Positions 1-7,694 are shown, counted from the first letter of the stretch. The stretch is DNA of 43,046 bases from an uncultured Bacillota bacterium (GCA_958448635.1 CAUDEQ010000011.1:1-43046), one strand, 5' to 3'. The notes: generated by a model not told the origin, from the sequence alone. A program made the numbers and translations.

Positions 1-60
1 ACCACCCTGCAGTCACCGATTTCCTTCAAAATCCGTGTGTAATATTTTTTATTTTTTTAA

Positions 61-89
61 ATCATACACATTTTGGAAATATTTGTCAA
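61..89 (-). promoter_or_regulatory. Sigma-A-type promoter reading off the left edge
   Basis: On the minus strand TTGACA (84-89) is followed after exactly 17 bases by TATGAT (61-66), a near-consensus housekeeping promoter. It lies downstream of the pnp terminator and points out of the window, so it should drive the next gene to the left. Further down is a GAAGGA ribosome-binding-like sequence (24-29), followed by a GTG at 14-16 that could be that gene's start; the window ends before this can be tested. Confidence 0.6.
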
Positions 90-141
90 TATGTCGCCTC
101 GCAATACGATAAAAATTCTGCTCATCTGATATCCACGCACG

Positions 142-170
142 AAAAAAGGCAAGCCTTTATGGACTTGCCT
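142..170 (-). terminator. Rho-independent terminator of rpsO-pnp
   Basis: On the minus strand the arms AGGCAAG (164-170) and CTTGCCT (147-153) flank a 10-base loop and are followed by a run of six T. It lies about 145 bases past the pnp stop and before the outward-pointing promoter, so it should end the pnp transcript. Confidence 0.85.
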
Positions 171-174
171 CGAT

Positions 175-198
175 TTCTGAGCTATGTTCTGAGCTATG
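175..198. repeat. Two tandem copies of a 12-bp unit downstream of pnp
   Basis: The 12-mer TTCTGAGCTATG occurs twice back to back (175-186 and 187-198) between the pnp stop codon and its terminator. Nearby, two 25-base segments (207-231 and 270-294) match at 19 of 25 positions and are 63 bases apart. The rest of the gene-free stretch 1-314 holds only the terminator at 142-170 and the promoter at 61-89. Confidence 0.7.
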
Positions 199-314
199 GA
201 TTTAAGTATCTGCATCACAGCGTATCTCCTGCCTAACGCTCTATGCTGGAGTTCTATCCTAAAGTTCAATGTCTGCATTGCAGCGTACTTCTTGGTTACA
301 GTCTTATGCCTTCC

Positions 315-2429
315 CTACAGCAGCTCTTTTCTGGAAAGGTTTATCCTGTTCTGGCTGTCGATTTCCGTCACCTTAACCTTTACGACATCTCCAACGTTCA
401 TGACGTCTTCAACCTTTTCAACTCTTTCCTTTGCCATCTTGGAAATGTGCAGCAGACCTTCCTTGCCCGGAAGTATCTCGATGAAGGCTCCCACCGAGCC
501 CTTTGCAGTAGTAAGTATTCTTGTCACCTTACCCTCGTAGATCTCGCCCGGTTCAGGCTCCTTGATGAGCAGCTCGATTTCACGCACTCCCGCCTGAGCA
601 GATTCCATATCAGGCGCTGCGATATATACAAGACCTGTATCGTCGATATCGATCTTAACGCCTGTATCTGCGATGATCTTGTTGATGGTCTTTCCTCCCG
701 GTCCGATGACTGTTCTGATATGGTCAGGATCGATCTGCATGGAGATGATTCTAGGCGCATACGGCGACAGCTCTGCTCTAGGAGCAGGCAGCTCATCCAG
801 CATTTCCTTCATGATATGCATTCTGCCCTCGTATGCCTGCTTAAGCGCTTCCTGAAGCACCTGCTTTGAAAGTCCATGCACCTTAATGTCCATCTGAATG
901 GCAGTTACACCCTTCTCTGTACCGGCAACCTTGAAGTCCATGTCACCGAGGAAGTCTTCCATTCCCTGGATATCGGACAGAATGGCCATCTTGCTGCTGC
1001 CGTCCTCTTCCACCCTTTCGATGAGACCCATGGCTATACCTGCAACAGGAGCCTTTATAGGAACACCTGCGTCCATCAGAGCCAGACAACTTCCGCATAC
1101 TGACGCCTGCGAGGTCGAGCCGTTGGACGAAAGTACTTCGGATACGACTCTTATGGCGTAAGGGAATTCCTCTTCGTTTGGAAGTACAGGGATGAGGGCT
1201 CTTTCAGCCAGTGCGCCGTGTCCGATTTCTCTTCTTCCCGGACTTCTCATAGGTCTTGCTTCACCTACTGAATATGGAGGGAAGTTGTAGTGATGCATGT
1301 ATCTCTTCTCAGTCTGCTCCGTTATACCGTCGATGGTCTGTGCTTCACTGAGAGGTGCGAGAGTTGCAACCGACAGAACCTGAGTCTGTCCTCTCTTGAA
1401 GAGGCCTGTACCATGAGTTCTCGGCAGTACGCTTGTATCGCACCATATAGGTCTGATTTCTTCTCTCTTTCTGTTGTCAGGTCTTATGCCGTCATCAAGG
1501 ATGAGGCTTCTTACCTGTTCCTTTGTAATGGCGTAGAGGACATTGCCTATGTCCTTTCCATTGTCAGGATATATTTCTTCAAAATGCTCTTTTGTTTCTG
1601 CTTCCACTGCATCCATGTTTTCCAGTCTTTCCATCTTGTCAAATGTCTGGATGGCAGCTCTCATTTTATCCTCGGCATATGCTCTTACTGCCGTATCTAT
1701 GTCCTCAGGTACCTGGTAAAGCTCCACCTCCATCTTAGGCTTGCCGATTTCGGCAACGATGGCCTCGATGAATTCAACGATCTTCTTGATTTCCTCGTGG
1801 GCAAACATGATGGCATCGAGGATCGTTTCTTCAGGAACCTCATTGGCGCCGGCTTCAACCATCATTATGGCGTCCTTTGTTCCGGACACCACCAGATGCA
1901 TGGAGCTTTCCTCTCTCTGGGCCAGGGATGGATTGACGATGAACTGTCCGTCCACCATTCCTATGAGAACAGAGCCTGTAGGTCCATCCCATGGAATATC
2001 GGAAATAGCCAGGGCCACCGACGAGCCTATCATGGCTGCGATTTCGGATGGAGCGTCGTGATCAACGCACATAACTGTTGCCACTACCTGTACGTCATTG
2101 AAAAAACCCTTAGGGAATAATGGTCTCAGCGGTCTGTCCATCAGTCTTGAGTTGAGGATGGCCTTTTCACTCGGTCTTCCTTCCCTCTTTATGAAACCTC
2201 CCGGAATCTTTCCTGCAGCATACATCTTCTCTTCATAGTCGCATGACAGCGGGAAAAAGTCGATGTCAGGTCTCGGTTCCTTGGAAGCGACAGCTGTAAC
2301 GTTTACAACTGTATCTCCGTACTTTACCATGACCTGTCCGTTGGCCATTTCGCATACCTTGCCGATTTCCAGCTCCAAAAGCTTTCCGCCTATGGCTGTC
2401 TTGAATGTTCTGTAATCTGTGAATTTCAT
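315..2429 (-). CDS. pnp: Polyribonucleotide nucleotidyltransferase (PNPase)
   Basis: PNPase degrades RNA 3'-to-5' by phosphorolysis and takes part in mRNA turnover. The 704-residue product has the full family layout: a first RNase PH domain (CDYEEKMYAAGKIPGGF, then RPLRPLFP), a second catalytic RNase PH domain with SPGRREIGHGALAERAL, a KH domain with GPGGKTINKII, and a C-terminal S1 domain ending in RINLSRKELL. Length is normal for the family. The ATG at 2427-2429 gives the expected MKFTDYRTFKT start; a TTG at 2436-2438 is closer to the AGGAGG but would leave only three bases of spacing. The gene follows rpsO, the usual rpsO-pnp order, with a terminator and a GC-rich hairpin between them. The stop is TAG, and the frame stays open for about 86 codons beyond it. 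Confidence 0.97.
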   Translation of the reverse strand: MKFTDYRTFKTAIGGKLLELEIGKVCEMANGQVMVKYGDTVVNVTAVASKEPRPDIDFFPLSCDYEEKMYAAGKIPGGFIKREGRPSEKAILNSRLMDRPLRPLFPKGFFNDVQVVATVMCVDHDAPSEIAAMIGSSVALAISDIPWDGPTGSVLIGMVDGQFIVNPSLAQREESSMHLVVSGTKDAIMMVEAGANEVPEETILDAIMFAHEEIKKIVEFIEAIVAEIGKPKMEVELYQVPEDIDTAVRAYAEDKMRAAIQTFDKMERLENMDAVEAETKEHFEEIYPDNGKDIGNVLYAITKEQVRSLILDDGIRPDNRKREEIRPIWCDTSVLPRTHGTGLFKRGQTQVLSVATLAPLSEAQTIDGITEQTEKRYMHHYNFPPYSVGEARPMRSPGRREIGHGALAERALIPVLPNEEEFPYAIRVVSEVLSSNGSTSQASVCGSCLALMDAGVPIKAPVAGIAMGLIERVEEDGSSKMAILSDIQGMEDFLGDMDFKVAGTEKGVTAIQMDIKVHGLSKQVLQEALKQAYEGRMHIMKEMLDELPAPRAELSPYAPRIISMQIDPDHIRTVIGPGGKTINKIIADTGVKIDIDDTGLVYIAAPDMESAQAGVREIELLIKEPEPGEIYEGKVTRILTTAKGSVGAFIEILPGKEGLLHISKMAKERVEKVEDVMNVGDVVKVKVTEIDSQNRINLSRKELL

Positions 2430-2589
2430 AATAAACAACTACCTCCTGTTTATTTTCTCTTTTGACTTCCGCAGCGTCTTTATGGACGCCAAAAATATGA
2501 ACAAAGCCGCTCGCCGAGATCATCGACGAATGGTTTTGCTTGAATACAGGAAATGCCGCATGCTTGAAGCTTTCCGATACACATCTGAG

Positions 2590-2620
2590 CCGGCTCCGCC
2601 TGTTCTTTTTAGGCGGCCGG
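2590..2620 (-). other. GC-rich hairpin in the rpsO-pnp intergenic region
   Basis: CCGGC/GCCGG and CGCCT/AGGCG arms pair around a nine-base loop, with a two-base bulge on one side. There is no T-run, so it is not a terminator. It lies after the rpsO terminator and about 160 bases before the pnp start, where enterobacterial pnp mRNAs carry an RNase III-processed stem used in pnp autoregulation. Such a role here is inference from position. Confidence 0.45.
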
Positions 2621-2667
2621 TCTTGTCAAAGCATGGAAAGCGCCGTACACCTGATATCTCCCATATC

Positions 2668-2697
2668 AAAAACAAAGGCGGGATTTATGTCCCGCCT
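2668..2697 (-). terminator. Terminator after rpsO
   Basis: On the minus strand GGCGGGA, a six-base loop and TCCCGCC are followed by TTTGTTTTT, 20 bases past the rpsO stop. It should end or attenuate transcription before pnp, so any pnp expression from the rpsO promoter would be read-through. Confidence 0.88.
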
Positions 2698-2717
2698 AAA
2701 TTTCTTAAGTTGATTTA

Positions 2718-2984
2718 CTACTTTCTCAAACCTAAACGAGCGATCAGTGATCTGTATCTTTCAAGATCATTTTCCTTCAGGTAATTGAGAAGGTTTCTTC
2801 TCTGTCCTACCATCTTTAAAAGACCTCTTCTTGAATGGTGGTCCTTCTTATGAACTTTCAGATGCTCGTTAAGATCGTTGATTCTGTAAGTAAGGATAGC
2901 GATCTGTACCTCAGGGGAACCTGTGTCGCCTTCCTTCAGCTGATACTCTTTGATGATTTCCGCTTTCTTTTCTGTAGTTATCAT
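2718..2984 (-). CDS. rpsO: 30S ribosomal protein S15
   Basis: S15 is a primary 16S rRNA-binding protein of the small-subunit platform and helps form an intersubunit bridge. The 88-residue product is the normal length and shows the family signatures: GDTGSPEVQIAILT near the N-terminus, LNEHLKVHKKDHHSRRGL in the middle and RRNLLNYL towards the end. The ATG follows AAAGGAGG with good spacing. A structured leader (3010-3054) and a promoter (3073-3101) lie upstream and a terminator follows, so it looks like a self-contained unit preceding pnp. S15 is known to repress its own mRNA in several bacterial lineages through unrelated leader folds. Confidence 0.98.
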   Translation of the reverse strand: MITTEKKAEIIKEYQLKEGDTGSPEVQIAILTYRINDLNEHLKVHKKDHHSRRGLLKMVGQRRNLLNYLKENDLERYRSLIARLGLRK

Positions 2985-3009
2985 TTCTTTTCCTCCTTTT
3001 TTTCATTCG

Positions 3010-3054
3010 CCTGAAGCCGGGTCGCCGTCGGAGTGTCGGCTGACTAAGCTCAGG
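3010..3054 (-). promoter_or_regulatory. Candidate S15 autoregulatory leader
   Basis: In the rpsO 5' UTR an outer helix (CCTGAGC pairing with GCTTCAGG) encloses an inner helix (GCCG with CGGC around nine bases) and unpaired purine-rich joints. It sits about 25 bases upstream of the start codon and just ahead of the ribosome-binding site. The fold is seen in the sequence; repression by S15 is inferred from known rpsO leaders. Confidence 0.45.
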
Positions 3055-3072
3055 TAAAAAACTCAACGATTA

Positions 3073-3101
3073 ATACTACCATACGTTCTCTGATAATGCA
3101 A
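3073..3101 (-). promoter_or_regulatory. Probable rpsO promoter
   Basis: TTGCAT (3096-3101) and TAGTAT (3073-3078) are separated by exactly 17 bases on the minus strand, about 90 bases before the rpsO ATG. The -10 matches the consensus at four of six positions. Confidence 0.55.
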
Positions 3102-3201
3102 GGAATTTGTTGAAATTCACACAATAATCATGGTTTGACACCCATTGACGAAAATCATATATATGAAAAATAATAAGCATCTGCAGCACATCCTCTTATC
3201 A

Positions 3202-3978
3202 TCAACATATGCTGTATCTGTTATCCATCAGACTCATAGCTATGATGATGCAAACCGCTCCCAGCGCTGCCGGCACCGCCATATATATTATTACGCCGAA
3301 CACCGTATAATCTCCTCCTGTCACTGCAGACTCCAAAGCAAATAGCGCTGCGCTTACCGCCAGCATAGCCACGATGGAAGAAACCACTGTACCTGCCGTC
3401 ACCACCGCACTCCTCCTCTGAGGATCAAGCATATGTCTTATCACTGATGCCAGCTGGAACACGCCGAACAAAAACATCCCGCCCGACAATAGCCCAACAG
3501 GCAGTAATACAACCTCTACAGCCATTGCCATCAGCTGTCCCTTATCGTATATTACTTCTCCAACAGCAACAACTCCGTCTTCTGCCGCCACATATACCCC
3601 CGAAAGCTCCTGAAGCAGATACATGCCCATGCCATTGCCCGGCACACCTGTACCATATGCCTCCAATACCTTGTCCAATGTGAACTCCATGATTATAGCA
3701 GCTATGCACACTACCATACAGAGGTTTGCAGCTATGGCCTTCCCCAGCACCACATGTCTCATGGATACAGGCACCATCATATATGTATAAGCTTCATCGT
3801 CGAACATGCTGCGGTCAAACAAATCCCTGCATGCAAGAAGCAGATACACAAAAGCAGCTGCCAATGCCGCTATCGTAAGAAATCCCGGAGCTATGAATGC
3901 AGCTACGAGCCATCCCACACATCTTTCGAGATTTCTCCTGCATATTTCCAGATTCATCTTAACCGATCTGTATAGCAT
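3202..3978 (-). CDS. ABC-2-type permease, second of two paralogues
   Basis: This 258-residue membrane protein has about six hydrophobic segments and no ATPase motif. It shares with the permease at 5275-6042 the pattern SMFxxEAYxYMxVPVSxR after the second hydrophobic stretch, so the two look like diverged copies. It is the last gene of the GntR-ABC operon and starts four bases after the preceding WG-like gene, which implies translational coupling. It most likely forms the membrane part of an exporter with the ATPase at 4543-5253, as a heterodimer with the other permease or as an alternative to it. The substrate is unknown. GGTGAGG lies very close to the ATG; a later ATG (residue 8) has no better site. 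Only a weak stem and TTATTATTTTT follow the stop, so the operon terminator is uncertain. Confidence 0.75.
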   Translation of the reverse strand: MLYRSVKMNLEICRRNLERCVGWLVAAFIAPGFLTIAALAAAFVYLLLACRDLFDRSMFDDEAYTYMMVPVSMRHVVLGKAIAANLCMVVCIAAIIMEFTLDKVLEAYGTGVPGNGMGMYLLQELSGVYVAAEDGVVAVGEVIYDKGQLMAMAVEVVLLPVGLLSGGMFLFGVFQLASVIRHMLDPQRRSAVVTAGTVVSSIVAMLAVSAALFALESAVTGGDYTVFGVIIYMAVPAALGAVCIIIAMSLMDNRYSIC

Positions 3979-3982
3979 ATCC

Positions 3983-4528
3983 TCACCTGCCTTCCTGCTT
4001 TGCTATCCCCAAAATCCTTCCGTATTTCATCACCTTGTGAGTTTTTGCATATTCCTGTTGTGTACCACCGGTGATTTTACCGTTGGCATCGTATTCCTCC
4101 AGCACCTCTGTTTCAGCTTCTTCTGATAACACAGCTCCGTCACCATCGATGACTCCGCTCCTTGTCCTCACGTTCTCTCCGCTTTCATCATATATAATTG
4201 CACCTGACGGTGTGTTCTCCGTCCTGACAAAGCCTCCGCCTATAGGCTCCATATAGGTGAAAGGTCCTTCCACAAATTCACCTTTTTCATCTATCAAATC
4301 ATATTCCGCTTCACCTTGCGCTACACCTATGAAGTATCTGCTGCCTTCTATCTCCCTTATGTCCTCATACTCTCCGTAATATGAATCGCTCAAAAATGTC
4401 CACTCCACCTCTGTCATTTCCCTGTTGTTTTCTGCCACATAATCAAAGCTTCTGACGATATCCACAGCCATCATGATCATCCAGGCTGCTATGACAGCTC
4501 CTGCCAGCCCTATAAGCTTCATTTTCAT
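3983..4528 (-). CDS. Membrane-anchored WG-repeat-like protein, short form
   Basis: The 181-residue product starts with a hydrophobic segment (IGLAGAVIAAWMIMMAV) that should act as an uncleaved anchor or signal; there is no lipobox cysteine. The rest is soluble and acidic, with motifs like those of WG/beta-propeller proteins: GSRYFIGVAQ, then YDLIDEKGEF and IIYDESGENV, that is, a hydrophobic strand followed by a D-x-x-G turn. The RYFIG motif also occurs in the larger protein at 6039-7238. It lies between the ABC ATPase and the second permease. I infer an extracytoplasmic partner of the transporter, perhaps a sensor or ligand-binding subunit. The name of the family is uncertain because the repeats are degenerate. 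AAGGAGG lies nine bases before the chosen ATG. Confidence 0.6.
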   Translation of the reverse strand: MKMKLIGLAGAVIAAWMIMMAVDIVRSFDYVAENNREMTEVEWTFLSDSYYGEYEDIREIEGSRYFIGVAQGEAEYDLIDEKGEFVEGPFTYMEPIGGGFVRTENTPSGAIIYDESGENVRTRSGVIDGDGAVLSEEAETEVLEEYDANGKITGGTQQEYAKTHKVMKYGRILGIAKQEGR

Positions 4529-4542
4529 ACAAACTGCCCTCC

Positions 4543-5253
4543 TTACTTCATAGCCCTGACGATTTCTTCAAGAGGCCTTTTTTCACGTGCCACAAGCTCC
4601 TCGCATAAGCCTTCGCCCACTACACGGCCTTTTTTCAAAACAATAATGCTGTCGAAAAGCCTCTCCATATCATGGATATGATGAGTGACTATCACTATAC
4701 TGCTTCTGTAATCAAAGCCTTCGAGAATCGCATCCATCACCACTTCTCTGGCTCCGCCGTCTACTCCGCCGATGGGCTCATCCAGAAGATAAAGATCGGC
4801 CTTTCTCGCCATGACCACACTCAGCTGCACTTTTTCCACCATTCCCTTGGACATCTCTCTGAAATTCCTTTCAGGCTCCAGCTCAAATCTCTGCAGCAGG
4901 CTTCTGCACCTTTCTTCATCAAAATCATCGAAGTATGTATTGTAAAAGCCCATGACCTCCTCCGGAGTTTTTACACCGTAAAAGCGTACTGTATCCGGCA
5001 GATATGACACCTTTGCCTTGGTGATATGAGACGGCCTTTCTCCATCTATAAGCACGCTGCCGTCATACCTCATGTAAAGTCCTGCCAGCACCTTCAGCAG
5101 CGTGGTCTTTCCGCTGCCGTTTTCCCCCAGAAGACCTATGATTTCCCCTCTCGGTATATTTATATCGACATCATCAAGCGCGGTGACATAACCGAAGTTT
5201 TTTGTCAGACCTCGTATTTCCACCAGCGGTTTTTCCTTTACAAGTTCAAGCAT
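4543..5253 (-). CDS. ABC transporter ATPase, YtrB-like
   Basis: This 236-residue cytoplasmic ATPase should energise the adjacent permeases. Walker A is GENGSGKT at residues 43-50, the signature is MSKGM at 134-138 in place of LSGGQ, Walker B is YLLDEP at 155-160, the D-loop follows as GGVD, and the switch histidine lies in VTHHIHD near 190. The SKGM signature is common in small ABC-2 ATPases of the YtrB type. It is the only ATPase in the operon, so it must serve both permeases or form a homodimer under one composite membrane unit. AGGAGG sits five bases before the ATG. A GntR repressor of the YtrA type heads the operon, which matches the usual partnership for this ATPase class. Confidence 0.92.
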   Translation of the reverse strand: MLELVKEKPLVEIRGLTKNFGYVTALDDVDINIPRGEIIGLLGENGSGKTTLLKVLAGLYMRYDGSVLIDGERPSHITKAKVSYLPDTVRFYGVKTPEEVMGFYNTYFDDFDEERCRSLLQRFELEPERNFREMSKGMVEKVQLSVVMARKADLYLLDEPIGGVDGGAREVVMDAILEGFDYRSSIVIVTHHIHDMERLFDSIIVLKKGRVVGEGLCEELVAREKRPLEEIVRAMK

Positions 5254-5274
5254 ATTCTCCTCCTGACCTTCCGT

Positions 5275-6042
5275 TTACTTCAGCGAATAATACTTTTCCA
5301 GCAGATTGGAAGAATATCTCACCAGCCCATATGTCGCTGCGATTTTCAGCAGCCATGCGATGACTATCTGCGGTATGGCCAGCTGGGATTCAAAGAACAG
5401 CCCCGGCAGCCACAGAAACAGAAATGTCAATGCACCATAAGCTGCGATGGCTGCCATAGCTGCAATGATACTGAAGATGATGCTGTTTACGCCAACCTCC
5501 GTCGTATTTCTTATTATCACAGTACAGAAGATAACAGCACTGATAAATACTCCTTCAACCATTATGGTGATGAATATGGTACATATGATGAAAATCACCG
5601 AAGCCGTCGTCATCTCACCATCAGAAAGTGTACTGTGCGCATCGATCATGGTATATGCGGCTCGATCCAGCAAGTCCATATATCCCGGATCTGCAGGCGT
5701 GAAAAATTGCATCATAAAATAATATATACACAGCACCATGAACAGGCAGACACCTGCGCATTGAGCCGTTCCCGACACTACCTTGGCCGCTGCCAGCTTT
5801 CTGAATGATACGGGAACGCTCATGTAGATATACGCCTCTTCACCGAACATGCTTTTATAAAAGATGCTTTTAAGTGAAGGAATCACGATTACTACCATGT
5901 CCAGCATCAAAAATACCAGCAGTATGGCGAGCCGTCCGAAAAAGACAAAATATATCGCCGCAGCCACCGAAAATGTCAGCATGAAATTTGACGCTTTTGA
6001 TATCAATCCGCTGTTAAGCTCCATCGCATCACTCAGCTTCAT
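5275..6042 (-). CDS. ABC-2-type permease, first of two paralogues
   Basis: This 255-residue integral membrane protein has about six hydrophobic segments. After the second is SMFGEEAYIYMSVPVSFRK, a motif shared with the permease at 3202-3978. Its ATG overlaps the stop of the upstream WG-like gene in an ATGA, so the two are translationally coupled, and the ATPase gene follows after about 20 bases. Together with that ATPase it should form an exporter of the ABC-2 superfamily. The substrate cannot be read from sequence; relatives of the YtrA-controlled class are linked to cell-envelope stress and antimicrobial peptides, which is family knowledge and not evidence for this protein. Confidence 0.78.
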   Translation of the reverse strand: MKLSDAMELNSGLISKASNFMLTFSVAAAIYFVFFGRLAILLVFLMLDMVVIVIPSLKSIFYKSMFGEEAYIYMSVPVSFRKLAAAKVVSGTAQCAGVCLFMVLCIYYFMMQFFTPADPGYMDLLDRAAYTMIDAHSTLSDGEMTTASVIFIICTIFITIMVEGVFISAVIFCTVIIRNTTEVGVNSIIFSIIAAMAAIAAYGALTFLFLWLPGLFFESQLAIPQIVIAWLLKIAATYGLVRYSSNLLEKYYSLK

Positions 6043-7238
6043 GTTTCCTTCACCTCCAAACTTATGATACCGCAGCCTGCAGGTCCATTTATCATAATAT
6101 TATTCGTATCAGGCAGGAATATCATCTCCTTGCATATGGCCGGCAGCACTGTATCGCCCGCCTTATCCTTCAACCCATATATGATCCTTTCATCGTATCC
6201 GTCATTGATCCTTTCCATATAAACCGTCCACTCACCTGCAGCCTTGTATCGAGGATTCATGCCTGCTCCTATTCCTGTATAAGGCTCCCCGTCTTCACTG
6301 TAGCATATGGCCCTTCGAACATCTTCCAAATCAGCAAATCCTATATTACCTTCTCTGCTTCTGGTGACTGTTTCCATATATCGCATATCATGCTTTCTGT
6401 TTTCATATGTGCTTATACGTTCTATCAGGCTATCATCGGTTACCGTGAACAGCTCTCCCTCACCGTCAAGAATAATGTATTGCCCTGTATCGTCTTTCCC
6501 GATGGTCTTTACCACATATACGCCGTCACCATGGCATATCAGCTCATATTCCGCCCCTCCAAACAAAGGAGAAAAGTCCTCATCTGTAAAGAAGCCGTAT
6601 GCGCCGGCAGAGCTGTCTGCGCTGCTGCTGTCGCAGCTATATTCCCCCTTTTCGTCAAGCACATATCTAGCTGCTATGCCTTCCGGCGCTATGGATCTGC
6701 ATATAAACCAGTTGCCGTCGTCCATCCTTACAGCGTTATAGCAGTCTTCATATGCAGCTTTCGTCTCTCCGCTGAGCGCATCTACGATAAAAACCCCGTC
6801 TGACGCCTCTTCAACAGGGTCGTCACCGTATCTTATAAAATACCTGTCCCCTGCATATGCGTAAGGATATCTTATGCGATTGAAGGCTTTGAGCTTCTTT
6901 CCATCTGTATCCGTCAATACCCATTCATCATCTGTTGCCGCTGCCAGATACTCTCCGCCGTGATATTCCGCCGCATAATATCTGCATGGCAAAACCATCC
7001 TTCCACTTTCGTCCATGATGCCGCATTCATCGCCGTAATTTTCCATTCCGATAAAATATCTGTCGCCTGTTCTCATAACATACATCTCTTCTGCAGATTT
7101 AACCGGCCGTGTGAGCCACTCATAGCTCATGGCCGCATTGTTATAGGCATCTATTTGATCATATCTGCTCCACATGCTGAAGCTCATGCTGCATGTCACG
7201 ATCAGCAGCACCAGAGCTGTATTTATCAGTAATTTCAT
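6039..7238 (-). CDS. Membrane-anchored WG-repeat-like protein, long form
   Basis: A 399-residue protein with an N-terminal hydrophobic segment (LLINTALVLLIVTCSMSF) and a long extracytoplasmic part. The latter has repeated units of the kind seen in WG-repeat proteins: DRYFIGMENY, CGIMDESGRMVLPC, EWVLTDTDGKKLK, DRYFIRYG and YVLDEKGEYS, that is, a beta strand, a D-x-x-G turn and an aromatic strand. No catalytic motif is visible. The ATG at 7236-7238 is preferred because AAAGGTG lies six bases before it; a GTG nine bases earlier is possible. It is the first structural gene after the GntR regulator and its stop overlaps the permease start. I infer a surface-exposed partner of the transporter. Its short counterpart lies at 3983-4528. 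Confidence 0.65.
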   Translation of the reverse strand: MKLLINTALVLLIVTCSMSFSMWSRYDQIDAYNNAAMSYEWLTRPVKSAEEMYVMRTGDRYFIGMENYGDECGIMDESGRMVLPCRYYAAEYHGGEYLAAATDDEWVLTDTDGKKLKAFNRIRYPYAYAGDRYFIRYGDDPVEEASDGVFIVDALSGETKAAYEDCYNAVRMDDGNWFICRSIAPEGIAARYVLDEKGEYSCDSSSADSSAGAYGFFTDEDFSPLFGGAEYELICHGDGVYVVKTIGKDDTGQYIILDGEGELFTVTDDSLIERISTYENRKHDMRYMETVTRSREGNIGFADLEDVRRAICYSEDGEPYTGIGAGMNPRYKAAGEWTVYMERINDGYDERIIYGLKDKAGDTVLPAICKEMIFLPDTNNIMINGPAGCGIISLEVKET

Positions 7239-7282
7239 CGCTGTCACCTTTCACTTTTCATGGATAATAACTGTCAGTTTTG

Positions 7283-7669
7283 CTAACCTGTCATCTGCTC
7301 ATCCATGGGAAACATATCTCTCAGCTTTTCACGAAAAAACTTTTCGGCCTCCTGCAGATCATATCCCAGCTCAAGAAGCTTGCTGCAGAATTCCCGGGCA
7401 GCTTCCTCCGCCTGTTGCTCTCTCATGCTCTCTATCGCAATGCTGCTGTCGGTGACGAATCTTCCCATGTTTCTGTTGGTAACGAGGATTCCTTCTCTTT
7501 CCAGCTCATGGAGGGCTCTCTGAACTGTATTGGGGTTTACTCCCAGCTCTCCTGCGTATTCTCTGACAGACGGTATCTTCTGGCCGGGTTTCAACTTTCC
7601 CGCTGCGATCTCTCCTGTGATATACTCCATTATCTGAATATATATGGGCTTCCCTTCTGTCCGGTCCAT
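7283..7669 (-). CDS. GntR-family repressor, YtrA-type
   Basis: The 128-residue product has an N-terminal winged helix typical of GntR proteins (KPIYIQIMEYI, then GQKIPSVREYAGELGVNPNTV and REGILVTNRNMGRF) and a short helical tail of about 55 residues, the size of the YtrA subfamily, which lacks a large ligand domain. The ATG at 7667-7669 is chosen because AGGAGG lies just before it; the longer frame would start inside the operator. The gene heads the operon of two permeases, an ATPase and two WG-like proteins and is probably autoregulatory, because an exact inverted repeat lies between its -35 box and its start. The inducer is unknown; for relatives, cell-wall-active peptides relieve repression. 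Confidence 0.9.
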   Translation of the reverse strand: MDRTEGKPIYIQIMEYITGEIAAGKLKPGQKIPSVREYAGELGVNPNTVQRALHELEREGILVTNRNMGRFVTDSSIAIESMREQQAEEAAREFCSKLLELGYDLQEAEKFFREKLRDMFPMDEQMTG

Positions 7670-7694
7670 GTCAACGCACCTCCTTCTCTCATCT

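Noticed and set aside
1..30. GGGTGGT at the edge as part of a T-box antiterminator
   Set aside because: The promoter at 61-89 leaves only about 50 bases of leader before it, too short for a T-box specifier stem, and the rest of the motif is outside the window.
57..278. Minus-strand open frame of 73 codons downstream of pnp as a separate gene
   Set aside because: It is the in-frame continuation past the pnp stop, has no ribosome-binding site, and crosses the pnp terminator.
243..869. Plus-strand frame of 208 codons opposite pnp
   Set aside because: Antisense of the PNPase S1/KH region; no independent motif or start signal.
2624..2629. TTGACA upstream of pnp as a promoter
   Set aside because: No acceptable -10 hexamer occurs 15-20 bases downstream; the region there forms the GC-rich hairpin.
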